Assembly (NCBI GenBank): GCA_002794785.1
Contig: NBBA01000001.1
Location: forward strand, 1 to 64,000
Direction: 5' to 3'
From: Coniferiporia sulphurascens
Taxonomy: Eukaryota > Basidiomycota > Agaricomycetes > Hymenochaetales > Hymenochaetaceae
Length of the DNA stretch: 64,000 nt
The notes beneath the pieces were generated by a model, which saw only the letters and a program-made list of their open reading frames with translations, made no database searches and was not told where the DNA came from. This document shows, in pieces, positions 45,873 through 56,887 of the stretch. The position numbers and the translations under genes were made by a program. The stretch's first letter is position 1; each line of letters begins with the position of its first letter.

Positions 45873-46595
45873 CCAATATCACATTACACAATTAAGCCAC
45901 ACTCAGCAGGAACCAAAGTGCTTATCAAGCCAGCCACAAACCTTAACTGACAAGTGTCCAAGATGACAGGACAACATGGAGGAACCAGTACAGGAGGCCA
46001 ACAAGACAAGTTAATGACTTACCAATCATCAAGCTGTTAGGCAGCATATTAACAAGAAGCCACTGGCACATAAGTCTACAGGGTAGTGTGCTGTAACAGT
46101 GGGGTGACATGCACAGCCTAAGTGTCATGGTAGAGTCATTATGACAGTGTATGACTCCACAATGAGCTTGGTGGAGCCTAGTGGAGCCTAGTGGAGTGCA
46201 TGGAGTGCAGTGGGGCCACAGTGGAGCCCCAATGGCCAATCATAGATAGTTATTCTCATATGATCACCTTATGGTGTCATTTGCACTGGTATGCAGCTCC
46301 AAGTCACTGGAGTTTATGATGTTGCTGTGAGGCACCATAGCTCCAAGTGCAGAGCCTTGTGGAGCATCTGCTGTGGAGTGTATTCAAGTGGAGCTTCTTC
46401 TTCATGTATATAAGGAGGGCCTAGGCCAGCCTAGAGCCCCAGTTTAATTCACCTTCTCAATTCTCTCAGACTTCTCCTGAGCAAAGTACCAACATCTACT
46501 GACTTATTCTTGACTCAATCACATGCCTCAACTCTATCTCAACTACTTGTTCCATTGGCTAACCACAGTTACCCTTGGTCCTAACAAGTTCAGCC

Positions 46596-47155
46596 TGTTA
46601 AGCTCAACGGTTACACGGTGATCGATGTCGGGGCTTCCTGATCGTCGGAACTGATGGTATGGCAACGGGGCTTCCTGGATGTCGTAAGTCGAGGGATGAT
46701 CGTCGATGGGGCTTCCTGATTGGCGATGTGGACGCGGTAGGCTTCTTATAGCGAGTCGGGTTACGACGAAGTGACTAAGAGTCAAGAGGCACGCAGTGGG
46801 CTTGGTGGTAGCAGATAATGGGCTTGTATGAACAAAGAGCACAAGCTTAGGGCTTGTGCTACTGAAGTTACATGCTTATATGCTATTCTATGTGTTTGCT
46901 ACTGTAGCGACTTGGTTAGGTATGTTGACCAGCCCATAGAAGGGCATGGAACTCAAGGGGATGCCTTGGTAATACAAGTACGGTGATCAGTAAGCAAAGC
47001 ACGTCATGATGGTGCAAGAAGGCGTCATCATGGCATCTTATGGCGCAAGGTGAATAAGGATGAGTAAGGCAGAGAAATGGGGGAGTTGTGCTGACTGATG
47101 ATGACGAAGAGGAAGTGAGTCAGCGCAGTAGGAGAAGTAATAGAAAATTGTAACA
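46596..47155 (-). mobile_element. Solo LTR-B
   Basis: 560 bp, with a perfect target duplication cagcc (46591-46595 and 47156-47160), inserted a few bases beyond the target duplication of element X copy C. Confidence 0.95.
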
Positions 47156-47620
47156 CAGCCTAGGACAGAAAGGATAAAGGTGTCTTTGTTGCTGTCAGAT
47201 AGACTGAGGCAACAAAGGCATGGAAAGTGAATGGGAATGGCAAGGGAATTATGTAAGTGTAGATCTGTACAGTCTGGAGGAAATACAATCATGTGACCAT
47301 CAGTCTGGCATGTCAGGTGACAGTCTGGATCCAGTGGTCTCCAACATGTAGGCATTGGAGTAGTAAGCCCTGGGCTTACACTTGCTACAGCAAAAAGGAG
47401 GGGTTTATATATCTCTGAGGCCTTGCAAGAAAGAAGAAAACAGTGCTACTGTATAGTATCAGTCAGTGCACTATGTCATGTGACTATATACCAACTACCA
47501 TGTGACTGCAGATCATGTGTGTGTATGTCAGGAATCCTAATGCAGTAAGTTGATGAATAATGATGGGAAAAATAAGTAAAAATATGGGGAATGATTGGAA
47601 AAATGAGGGGATTCCTGACA
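47156..47620 (-). repeat. Fragment of an element related to copy C's 5' module
   Basis: On the minus strand this begins with the 95-bp TGTCAGG...CCTGACA block (47620-47526), then the segment shared with 44291-44376, then a TATA box (atatataaacccc, about 47405). The rest is not matched elsewhere in the window. It looks like the 5' part of a further LTR-type unit. Confidence 0.55.
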
Positions 47621-47780
47621 GACTGAGCAAAGAACAAGGGTCAGTCAGCACAGTTGAAGATAGAACCCAATAGAAAGGTCTGACTGATCATGAGGCTAGG
47701 ATCAGTCAGCATACAAGTGAGATCAGTCAGCAAACATGACTGATGCTGATAAAGGCAATGAGCAAGGGAAATTTGTAACA
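47621..47780 (-). repeat. Truncated LTR-D
   Basis: The U3 end of LTR-D in minus orientation, ending gggaaatttgtaaca. The other end is lost at the junction with the 95-bp block. Confidence 0.8.
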
Positions 47781-48718
47781 GCTATGTTGTGGTTAAGCAG
47801 TCCATAACTACCCCATTTCTTCAATTTATGCTCTATATTATATATCACTGGAAAGCCAAGATATAGGGCTTTCCAGGAGTTATTTTATTTTTTGTTTATG
47901 TACCCCAGTTGTTGAGATATAGGCTGTTTACACCAAACTCACAAAACATTGCAACAGTTTTTTGAGTCACTGTACACATCCGAAGACTGTAAATGGAGAC
48001 TGCACGAGACCTTCGGCCCTAGTTTTTAAGGAGCCAGCGTAAATATAAGTTATGCTAGATGCGACGAGTACTACTACTACAATCCACGTGCACATACATA
48101 GTAAAAACACGCAACGCAAGAAGACAATGGGACGATTGAAGGAAGCAAAAATTGCAAAACCAAGATCCGAGTCGTACGTAAAAAGGGGAAGACTACGGCA
48201 TCATTACAAGGGGTTGAAGAGTATAACACGGAACGAGTAAACCGTAGAAGAGTATGATAAGACTTAGGTACAGGGAACAACAAACAATCAAAGTGCAATA
48301 ATGAAGGCAACGGCGAGTACCGAGAAGTATAAATGGAAACAACGGTGGTAATACGGTTTGAGACGCGGAAGAAAGATTTGGCGATTTCGCATGAGGGAAG
48401 AATGATATTTGGGAATTGTTCCAACAGCGGGCGCCGATCTTCCACAGAACAATGAATCAAGGGACGAAGAGTAAGTTTAGAAGGGTAAAAGCAGTAAACC
48501 TGCCGAACGTGGTTTTGAGGGAGCTGTGGACGGTTTTGAGACTGTATTGGTGACTTTGGGAAGGGGACTGGGTGGTTGATTGTAGGTGGGACTGACTTAA
48601 AGGAGGGTCTCTGCGTAATCAACACGAAAGCGATCATGGGATGAAAAGATAATAAATAATGGTGCAGGTAACAAAGGTGCAAACACGCAGTTAATATTGA
48701 GTGCACGATGGTCGGAGG
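47781..48718. other. Right edge of the island and 3' flank of the G-alpha gene
   Basis: The AT-rich segment 47.78-47.97 kb looks like an old transposon remnant without recognisable motifs. From about 48.0 kb the sequence has host-like composition. The long minus-strand frame at 48077-48706 has no recognisable domain and overlaps the likely 3' UTR of the G-alpha gene, so it is not called. Confidence 0.5.
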
Positions 48719-50486
48719 CTAAAGGAAGTCGGCACCTCTAAGGTGGTCCCGAAGGATGCCTTCACGAACTGTGAGAAAAATGTTAAGATTCCGCGTGCAA
48801 TGAACATAAGTAAAAAAAGACATCTACCGGCACCAAGTGTTAGCGCAGTTGCTTTTGTGTCCTACGGGAAAATGCACAAGTCAGCAGAGTTGGCGAGGTA
48901 CGGCGGGAGAGGGGTTAAACATTAGAGTAAAGCAAGAAGATATACGGACAATAACAGAAGTCAAATGCGTGTAAATCGGTCGTGGCTCGGGCGAGTACTG
49001 CTTTGATATGTCGCGGAATTTCGTGCGTAGATCTGTTTAGAAATGTGATCAACACACATTCCTCGGTACAATAATTACACTCACATTTTGCGACGGTGCC
49101 AAGCGTATTGCTACGGTCACCGAAGCTCGGGACATACTCGCATACCTGTACGCCTGCACGAAGCTTTTTATCGAGGAGGTCACATTTATTAAGGAAGAGA
49201 ACAAGCTGCGTATTCGCAAGTAGACCGTTTGAACAGACTGCTTTCCAAAGTAGAAACGAGTCTTCAAGACGATTCACGCGTCGGTCCTCCGCTAGTTTCT
49301 CGTCGAAGCACGAGATTGGAGCAAGGAAGATGATTGCATTGACATCGTCGAAGAAAGACGCCCACGCATGTCGCAAAGTACGCGTTCCCCCGACATCGTA
49401 CATTAGCCACTCTTGCCCCGCCTCAGCACCCCGCTCGAACAAGAAACGATGCTCTTGTACGCCCATTGTGCGTAGGCGCGCGCGGACGATATCATCGTCT
49501 GATGGTTCATATTCGCGCACCGCTACACGTTCCACGTCATTGAGGAAGCTTCGTGCAGCCGTCTTCATTAGAGGGAGAACATGAAGGGTAGCCGACTAAC
49601 TTACAATCCTGCACTGTCCTCAAGACGATGCTTGCGCCGATCAAGCATCTGCCGTACGACGCTGTCCGTCCAGAGAGCATGCATATCTTCACGGCAGCCG
49701 GCGATGATTGCAGTAGATTCCTCCGCTTCCCGCTCCCGGCGCTCACGACCCAGAGCCTCCTCGCGGCTCCCCGATGAATTGCGCAATTTATCGAGTGCAC
49801 TCTTCCATCCCGTTGATGATCGTACGTAAAACTCCTGAGGACGCCCCGAGATACCATCGAATGGCGCTGCGATCGTGGATATACCGGGTGGCACTGGGAC
49901 AGGCTCCTCCGCGCCACTGCCTAGACGTCGTTCAAGGTCAGTCTGCACACGTCGTAGCGGGGTGAGACGCAGTTTGAGAAGTTTGTGGGTTTCAGTAAAG
50001 GCGAGCCGAGGCGGCTGTGGTTGAGGTGTGTTTTCTTCATCATCGTCGTCGTCGTCAAGATAGGCATTCGCTCCGGTCATCTCATGTTGGAGAAGGTCAA
50101 GGATGAGGTTGACAGACCGCAAAAGATTGAGCTGGATAACGGCACGCCAGGACGCGCGCTCCTCCTGCCACGCCTTACGGGCGTACGTCAGTTGGAAGTC
50201 TGAGCCCGGGATCAGCTTGCGTAGCAGAAGAGAAACTTAAGGAGAACTTACTCTTCAGCGTCGTTGATTTGCCACTCTCACTTTGCCCCAGTAGCAAGAC
50301 CTTGACCGGTTTCTTCCTCCTTCTAGCGGCCAGCCTCTCAGCCTTTAGCATCTCGTCGATCTCATCGTTCACGCGCTTCTCCTCTGCCTCCCTCTTTTCT
50401 CGAGCCTCGCGCTCTTGTGGTGTCTCGTCCTGGGGAGGCGCGATGGCCGCTGCGAGCGGGTCTTCAGCGTCGAGTGAGCGACCCAT
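48719..50486 (-). CDS. Heterotrimeric G-protein alpha subunit, atypical
   Basis: Six exons (50486-50252, 50199-49605, 49548-49085, 49032-48950, 48861-48828, 48768-48719) join in phase to 486 aa. G-alpha subunits are GTP-switch proteins that relay GPCR signals at the plasma membrane. Start MGRSLDAEDPL offers a Gly2 myristoylation site. G1 is LLGQSESGKST, switch I RARLRTMGV, G3 DVGGTRTLRHAW, G4 FLNKCDL, G5 TKATALT, and the C-terminus ILRDHLRGADFL. The P-loop has Ser for the usual Gly42, and the catalytic Gln204 of switch II is Thr. An acidic Asp run and a Pro-rich insert in the helical domain make it longer than the usual ~355 aa. Such divergent G-alphas occur as expanded families in mushrooms. 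Intron 4 has a weak donor (gtccgt). Intact; coupling unknown. Confidence 0.93.
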
Positions 50487-53386
50487 TGAGTGGTCGTTTG
50501 CGTCAATGGGACGAAGAAGTAAGAACGCTGATAAAGCGAGGGTGAGTTTGTATGTGCCAGGGACTGCTGACATCAAATAAGATTGTTCATCAGCAATCAG
50601 AAGGATCATAAACGGATACCGCCCTACTCTGCTCCCCTCGTAATCACCACCGATAGCCTTCCCCTCGAGTTCCCCTTCCCCTTCTGCGGCGACAAATCAC
50701 AACCTCGCGCTTCAACCAACCGGGCAGTGCCGCCGATAAAAGGACCCCCTGAACTTCGACGGATTTCCTCTCGCTCGAAGCAGGCGGCACGTTTGCGAGC
50801 TAAACGGTGCGACTGTCGGCTTTCGGTGAACTTAGGGATATCAGATGAATGATGTCGACGTCGGTGAACTCGATGGCGGCTGTTTAGCTCCGCTCGGGTA
50901 CAGCTACACGCGGTCGCGCCGGTAGCAACAGCCGTTGCAATGGCAATTTATAGAGATCCTTCCCTTCGACCCGCAATAGCTGGTTCGCTTGCCTCTTGGC
51001 GAGCAGCGGGAAGCTGCAGAGACCGAAGATAGCGAGGGAAATGGAGGACGTACAAGTAGTAGAACGGACACATTAATGCAAAATTACTAGTTACCAGATG
51101 CACCCGCAGTTTCTCACGACTATGACTTTTACTTACCTTATCAATTAATGCTCGCAGACCCCAGAAGCCAAAGGTGGTATTCTTCCGAGCCATCAACCCT
51201 CGGACTCGAACTTCATCGCACTAATGCTCCGAGCGCTAAAGAGTGTAATAGGCTCGCTTGCACTCCTAGATCCAAGAGGAAGAGTCATATCATCCTAGGG
51301 GGCTCTTGTGATGGCGTCGAAAGTGCCATCAAGTGCGCCTTTTCGGGCATCTTCCATTCAGAAGTCCAAACTTAAGTCATTCATTATTGTTGTGTGATCG
51401 GCTAATGTTCTATCTTTTTCTTCAATCAGCATTGACTTGACATGGTAATCAAATGTTTCCGAGATATACAGACAGTGTTCGCCTTGACAAAAGTTGCTTC
51501 CGAGAATCTGGTCCCATTAAGTTGATGAAGCGGTGTTGCGAGTTCATGAGAAACGCCCGCTAAAGCAACTCAACATCAGTATTGCCGCTTTCAAAAGCGT
51601 CTGATGAACACGACAGACTCGCTCGAGAAAAGCCCGTCATGATGGACTTTCCACAATGATCAGACCAGCCCTGACCGGAATTTGTCATGTTGGGCCCCCG
51701 GCGGCGTTCTTTTTTCAGAACAAGCATACCGATGGAAAGCGGCAGTGATAGTTTCTGACAACACTTATTGGGATAACGCCCCTCTTCCAGCCTTCCTTGT
51801 CCCATTTGGCACTCGGAAGTTGGTGTGGGATACTGATACCCATCAGTGTGTATAGAACCGAGAGAATGGCCTTCGTGTTATTGCAAAGGGCGATGAAGAG
51901 GGGTATGCATAATCCCGATACTTGCCCTTGGATTATCCAGACGGGGGAGGATATACTCCTTTGTCCGCCGATTGATCAGGCCGACCTTCAATGTACGTAC
52001 AGTATCTTCAATTAATCGTCTAATGGACCAGCGGAACTAAGTAATAAGCGAGAGTCAGGCAACTGTCGCTTTCTCATCTGTCTGGCATTATTCTCCTCAA
52101 ACCTAGCGAATGGCGATACGTGTGCCAGTGTATCAAACAATGCTTCCTCAACTCTTCGTCAGATATGCAAGAATCTCCGTTCAAACGACTTCCACGAGTA
52201 CGCGACTTACAGCGGTGACTTCCTCCTCTCAGCTTTTGCCTCCATTTCAAGTGTTTATTTCCGGTGGACTGTTGCCGACTCGTCAGGCGAAATACTGCAG
52301 GGGGACGGTGACCTTTGCGACCCAGTCACCCAGGATGGACACGCGTGTACTTGATCCACCTAAAAACTCCCTATCCACGCTTAAGAGATCCAGATTTCCC
52401 GGTCGTTCCACTTCTAACTACTAGTCCCGATATCACTCCACTGCTTGCAAAGATCCTCCCTTTTGCATTGTCGGTTCTCCGAAGGATATTTTCGCTTGAG
52501 GAGCAAGACGACACATGCCCCCTGTTCTGATCCGAGTATTAAAAACCCGTGCGCGGTAAGCGAAACTAAATATTGATTGTATCAGCCTCTACGACTATTC
52601 TGTGAATACAGATGTGTAGGGTAAGGCTTCGGGCCGGTTACGTCCGGCATTTTATCATGACTCGTGAAATTTGTTCGTTAGGCTAGCATCTGCCAGCTCT
52701 GTATGTTTATCAGCGGGCTCGGGCTCGCGAGATCACATATCATCCTTGAGTGTTCTCAGCGGAACTTCAAGTTTTATGCTAGTCCGAGGAGAAACATGGA
52801 TCATACACGTATTCGCTTGAGTACAGGACGTGAAAATACACGTGTGATGATTTCTACCTAAGTAGCTAGTCTAATCTGGAGATCTGGAGCTAGAGTCGGT
52901 ACTAATGTATGTACTGGAAGGAAAATCTATAGAGAAAACTTCGTCTATCATAGCTCCAGCTCTTAATATTAGGTGATCTCTGTATGGCACTTAGTACATC
53001 TGCGGCTGATTATGACTTGTTTATTTCGTTTTCGATCAATCGCTTATAGTCTGCATTTTCGCCCTTGATCACGTCTCACCAGCCAAATCTCATTTGCCTC
53101 TGCTCGCGGTTGCTACTGCTGATCCTGTTTTCCACAAAAGGACGTCGATCCTCCCAAAGCAGGAATAGTTTGTACACGCAACGACCGCCATCCCTCCGAT
53201 CACCCACGCCAATGGCCCGAATCACTTGCATCGCCTTCTCCATTGCTGCGGCCGCCTCACACCCACGCCCAGATATTCCCTGATCTTTGCCCCTTGTCCA
53301 CCGACGTCCACTACTGCGGCAACGAGAGTGTACTGCTGAGCGCGAAGTTCGAACGACAAGAACTTGCCAATCCACCGCCTCGTACA
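50487..53386. other. Intergenic stretch with no gene I can support
   Basis: Includes the 5' region of the G-alpha gene and, on the right, the likely 5' UTR of the membrane protein gene (pyrimidine-rich, 53.05-53.38 kb). Open frames at 51.8-52.5 kb show no domain or splice pattern. Confidence 0.45.
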
Positions 53387-54711
53387 ATGGCAGGTGTGAC
53401 CTCAACGAACAGCACGACGGGCGCAAGCAGCCTGACATCCCCCTCAGCCACGATATCTGGGATTGCGAGCGGGACAGGGCTCACGACGAGCACTAGTTCC
53501 AGTTTATCTCCCTCTTTTACATTTGGTGGCCGCTTCACAGGCAGGAGCTTTCCACCGGGTGCACCAACAGCCCCAGCCGCAGCTAGTGGCCCTACTGGAG
53601 GCGGCGGTAATACCTCGTCATCGGCTTCCAATCTGTATTGCAAGTATCCCTTAAACCTGTACTCACATATGACTAAGATTAACTTTGGCTGAAGTGTACA
53701 CTTTCTTGGGTACGTTTATCTCGACATAATGTAAAATTACAAGTAGCCGACTGATCAAGGCTTCTTCTAGCCACCCTTGTTCTATTACTCTTTGTTTCGG
53801 GTGCGGTGATCCTTCGCTCAATCACGTTACGACTCCGCGCCCGCCGGGAGATCGAGGAAGCCATACGTAACGGGACGTATGTTCCTCCTTCGACCTCATT
53901 TCGTGGAAATGCGAGCGCGACGAAGCCTACTCTCTACGATGCTCACCTCAAAGACTCGAGCTTGGAGGCACAGAGGTATGAAAAGGGGGAGCACTGGTCT
54001 ACATTAATGGTGAGATACCCATGGACCCACGGCCATAGCAAGGACGTCTTAATTTACTATCCCTTTTTCTGGAAATCTCTATTAATATAGCCCGTCGCAG
54101 CCTCCTTCGTCTCTTCACCTGGACCTCGCATCGTTGGACATCTCTCTGAGAAACAGACAGAAAACGTAAATACGACTCCTCTCGGACGCTTCCGTCGGTG
54201 CTTCGGGAATCTCCTTCGCGTACTACATCTACGAGACATCTTCGAGGAGCTTGATGTCCGCGATTTCCATACTCGCGTCATGCAATCACGCATCCAGCTG
54301 CCTGCTCCTCCAACCCAGGCGGAGCTCGCAGCAGTGGCATTCACATCTCCTTCGGAGAGAGCTGAGATCAAGCCTCCCCACGCGATGCGCATCGCCGTGC
54401 TCATTACAATGCCCGACCCCTCACATCCCACCTACGCCAGTAAAGCGTTTGACACCTCCGCTATCCGCCCATCGACGTCATCATCCACCTCCGACAACGA
54501 AGAAAAGGATAAGAGCCCTGTTGCAAGTGCGTCCGATGCGGAAACTCCCGCGGAAGTGGAGTTACCATACGTTGAGTTCGGGATTACAGAGCTTGCGCTC
54601 GCCTTTCCTCGTGGTTCGGAACCAGAATCTGCCGCAGGTAGGTCCGATATCCTCTCAAGGCCGGCGGATGCCAGCGCGGATGGAGGGGACGTGGGTGCGC
54701 ATCATTCGTGA
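53387..54711 (+). CDS. Single-pass membrane protein, conserved in basidiomycetes
   Basis: Four exons, 53387-53639, 53695-53709, 53771-54009 and 54091-54711, give a 375-aa protein. A Ser/Thr-rich extracellular-type N-terminus (MAGVTSTNSTTGASS) leads to one transmembrane helix, LYTFLATLVLLLFVSGAVIL, followed by basic residues (RLRARREIEEAI), so the C-terminal part is probably cytosolic. That part has WSTLMPVAA, MRIAVLITMPDP and ELPYVEFGITEL, blocks I associate with an unnamed Agaricomycete family. The first intron uses a GC donor (gcaagt), and exon 2 is only 15 nt; both are needed to complete the helix in frame. The start at 53387 is the first ATG in a clean frame, and the frame is open upstream, so an earlier start is possible. 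Function unknown. Confidence 0.8.
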
Positions 54712-56887
54712 TATTAATATGGGTCGTGAATGCTCCAGACTATGCCTTGTTGTACGATTTGTGTTTTAAACGTATTTTAAATGTTTTCAAGTTTGTCACG
54801 ATCAACGTAGTTATTTGGCAGTAGAGCTGATAAACTGCACGAGTCTGTGACATAAAGTCAATAACAGTTTGATCTAAGGGCCAGGGCAAATTATAGCGGA
54901 TGGGACATACCTAAGGCAAGCCTTGCAGAGCCTTTTACGATCATCAGCTTTCCTCGCTACCATCAACAAGGAAGCCCATATCCTATGCGTGTGAACCTTC
55001 TGCTTATGATCCCTGACTGGTCGATAAGCTGGGAATAAAAACTTTTTGAGTTCGTGGCATAGAAAGAAGTAGGTTTAATGCAGTCTACCAGAATGCCACC
55101 GAGAACTTTCTTAAAGTATACCGAAACTTTGTGAGGGCTTTTCGGTGCGCGGAAGCGTGTCCCACGACCTCTTGCCGGTCAAAAGAGCCGATCGGATATT
55201 TTTGTACTTCCTCTAGAGATATATGATTTAAAAATAAGTATTAGCTAGGAGGTTCAAGAGACGACGATGAACATTACACGATGACACTGGTAGGTTCCGG
55301 ACCACGAAGGACCTCACTCGTAACTGAACGGACAGAGGGAGCAATATTAATTCCGACTTTCTTCTGAAAACATACTTCACCCCCATCGCATATAACGTTG
55401 CACATCCGCGTATCGGGTCAGTGCAGTTTTCCTTCCTTTCGGCGATAAGCTCGTAGTACATTTCAAGAAACACAGAGAATGTTTGGGATCCGCGATGGCC
55501 GAGACAATCAAATGAACAGCTTACATTATCACAGTCGTTATGGTATGGTTTCCATTACTTTATGAACTGTATTTGACGCTTACCGCATCCGTTTTTCAGT
55601 GCCTGCAAGACAGCCTTGAAACTGACTAAGAAGATCCATTACTAGTAGCACAGGGTGTTTATCTAGCAGACTGGTACACTCTCACCGTGCTAGTCCTTCT
55701 TAGATACTCCGTATTATCTCGTTCTTTCAGGAAAACAAACTGAGAGATGACTGACATACATCGAATCGCACATAGAAGCTTGTTGTTAGCACTATCAACT
55801 TGAAGCGGCCCAGCGCCGCAGGTACGCAGCCCTGGTCCGTGCGTTACGGCTTACTTAACAAGATTTGTTCGTTTGTAAGCAGGATCGCCGGAGACTGCCG
55901 AAATAGATTCTGCGGCTCGCTTGAGGTGCGAACGTGTTTCGGAATATCCTTGGAGTATGTATTCCCCTTGAATTAGAGCTCGCATCTTGATTGCCCAAGT
56001 GCAGCATCCACAACCAATTGATACCCATCTTGATTCTTGCGCAGAACAACGGTAAATTTGTCGTTCGTATTCGGTCTTACTTGGGAGTTTTACACCCATC
56101 GACTTTTCAGGTCAACGTGAGTCTGAGTTCCTAGTAAATGATACGCCCCTTGACAAGTTGTTTTTAGACATTACCACTGTATACGAGAACACGGCCACGC
56201 TTTTAAGCGGACGTTCGGGCGGGTGTCCATGCTTGAGAAAGGCCTACTTCGGCTACCTCAGTGGTAAGTGGGTTTATTCCATATTTTCAATACCTACTTA
56301 TCCGTTTAACTATGTTGTTTGTGTGATATAGGAACACGGAATATTCAAATATTATAGAAGACGGTCATTCGAGATCACAATTAGCAGATATATTTGCATT
56401 TTTATCAAGGATACAAGAAGCAGCTATATTCGATTTTGCTTCCCGTGTTGCAATCTTACCACATCATATTCTCACCCTTATCCGCATGATGCTCCCCGTC
56501 TGTTAGTAGCGGATAGCCCACCGTACGACGACGACACCCTCGAAATTTAAAGGTGTTTAGAATATGCTGCGCTAAGCAGCTGTGGTCCTCATTGTAGCTC
56601 GTTCAGACGTGCCGGACACATCCAGCCTAGGGGCGTTGCTGGATGCAAGCGAAGGAGATCAATAGGTCTAATGAGATCAGGGCGGAACAAAAAGAATCGC
56701 TTGAATCAATCACTGCTTTTGTGGTGTTTGTGCCAATTTAAGGTCAAGCCAGCACCTGAGCTCACACGTTCTAACTTTACTCCCTGATGGCGTTGCAAGT
56801 ATGTTCCTAGGTCTGTCCTCGCTGGTATAAATGCTGACGTTTCTAGTACATTGGGGATGCGTGGCAGCCCCATCTCCGCCGTAAAAC
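54712..56887. other. Intergenic stretch with no gene I can support
   Basis: Short, domain-free frames only. No LTR or repeat from the island appears here. Confidence 0.45.

Larger units (their letters stand above)
44110..46586 (+). mobile_element. Element X copy C with exact target duplication
   Basis: A plus-oriented unit with 8-bp perfect inverted ends (TGTTAGGA...TCCTAACA) and a perfect 5-bp target duplication, agttc (44105-44109 and 46587-46591). Without the nested LTR-B it is about 1.91 kb. The ORF is at 45207-45872. A TATA box (tatataag, 46407-46414) lies about 175 bp from the 3' end, with agtttaattc 33 nt later, as in copy A. TG...CA ends, a 5-bp duplication and a late TATA are LTR hallmarks. 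The first ~90 bp and the 44196-44437 module differ from copies A and B. Confidence 0.85.

Noticed and set aside
48077..48706. 209-aa minus-strand ORF beside the G-alpha gene
   Set aside because: No domain, low-complexity composition, and it lies in the likely 3' UTR of the G-alpha gene.
51890..51930. Sequence near 51.89 kb resembling the first XPB exon
   Set aside because: Similarity is limited to about 20 bases, with no following XPB sequence; chance.
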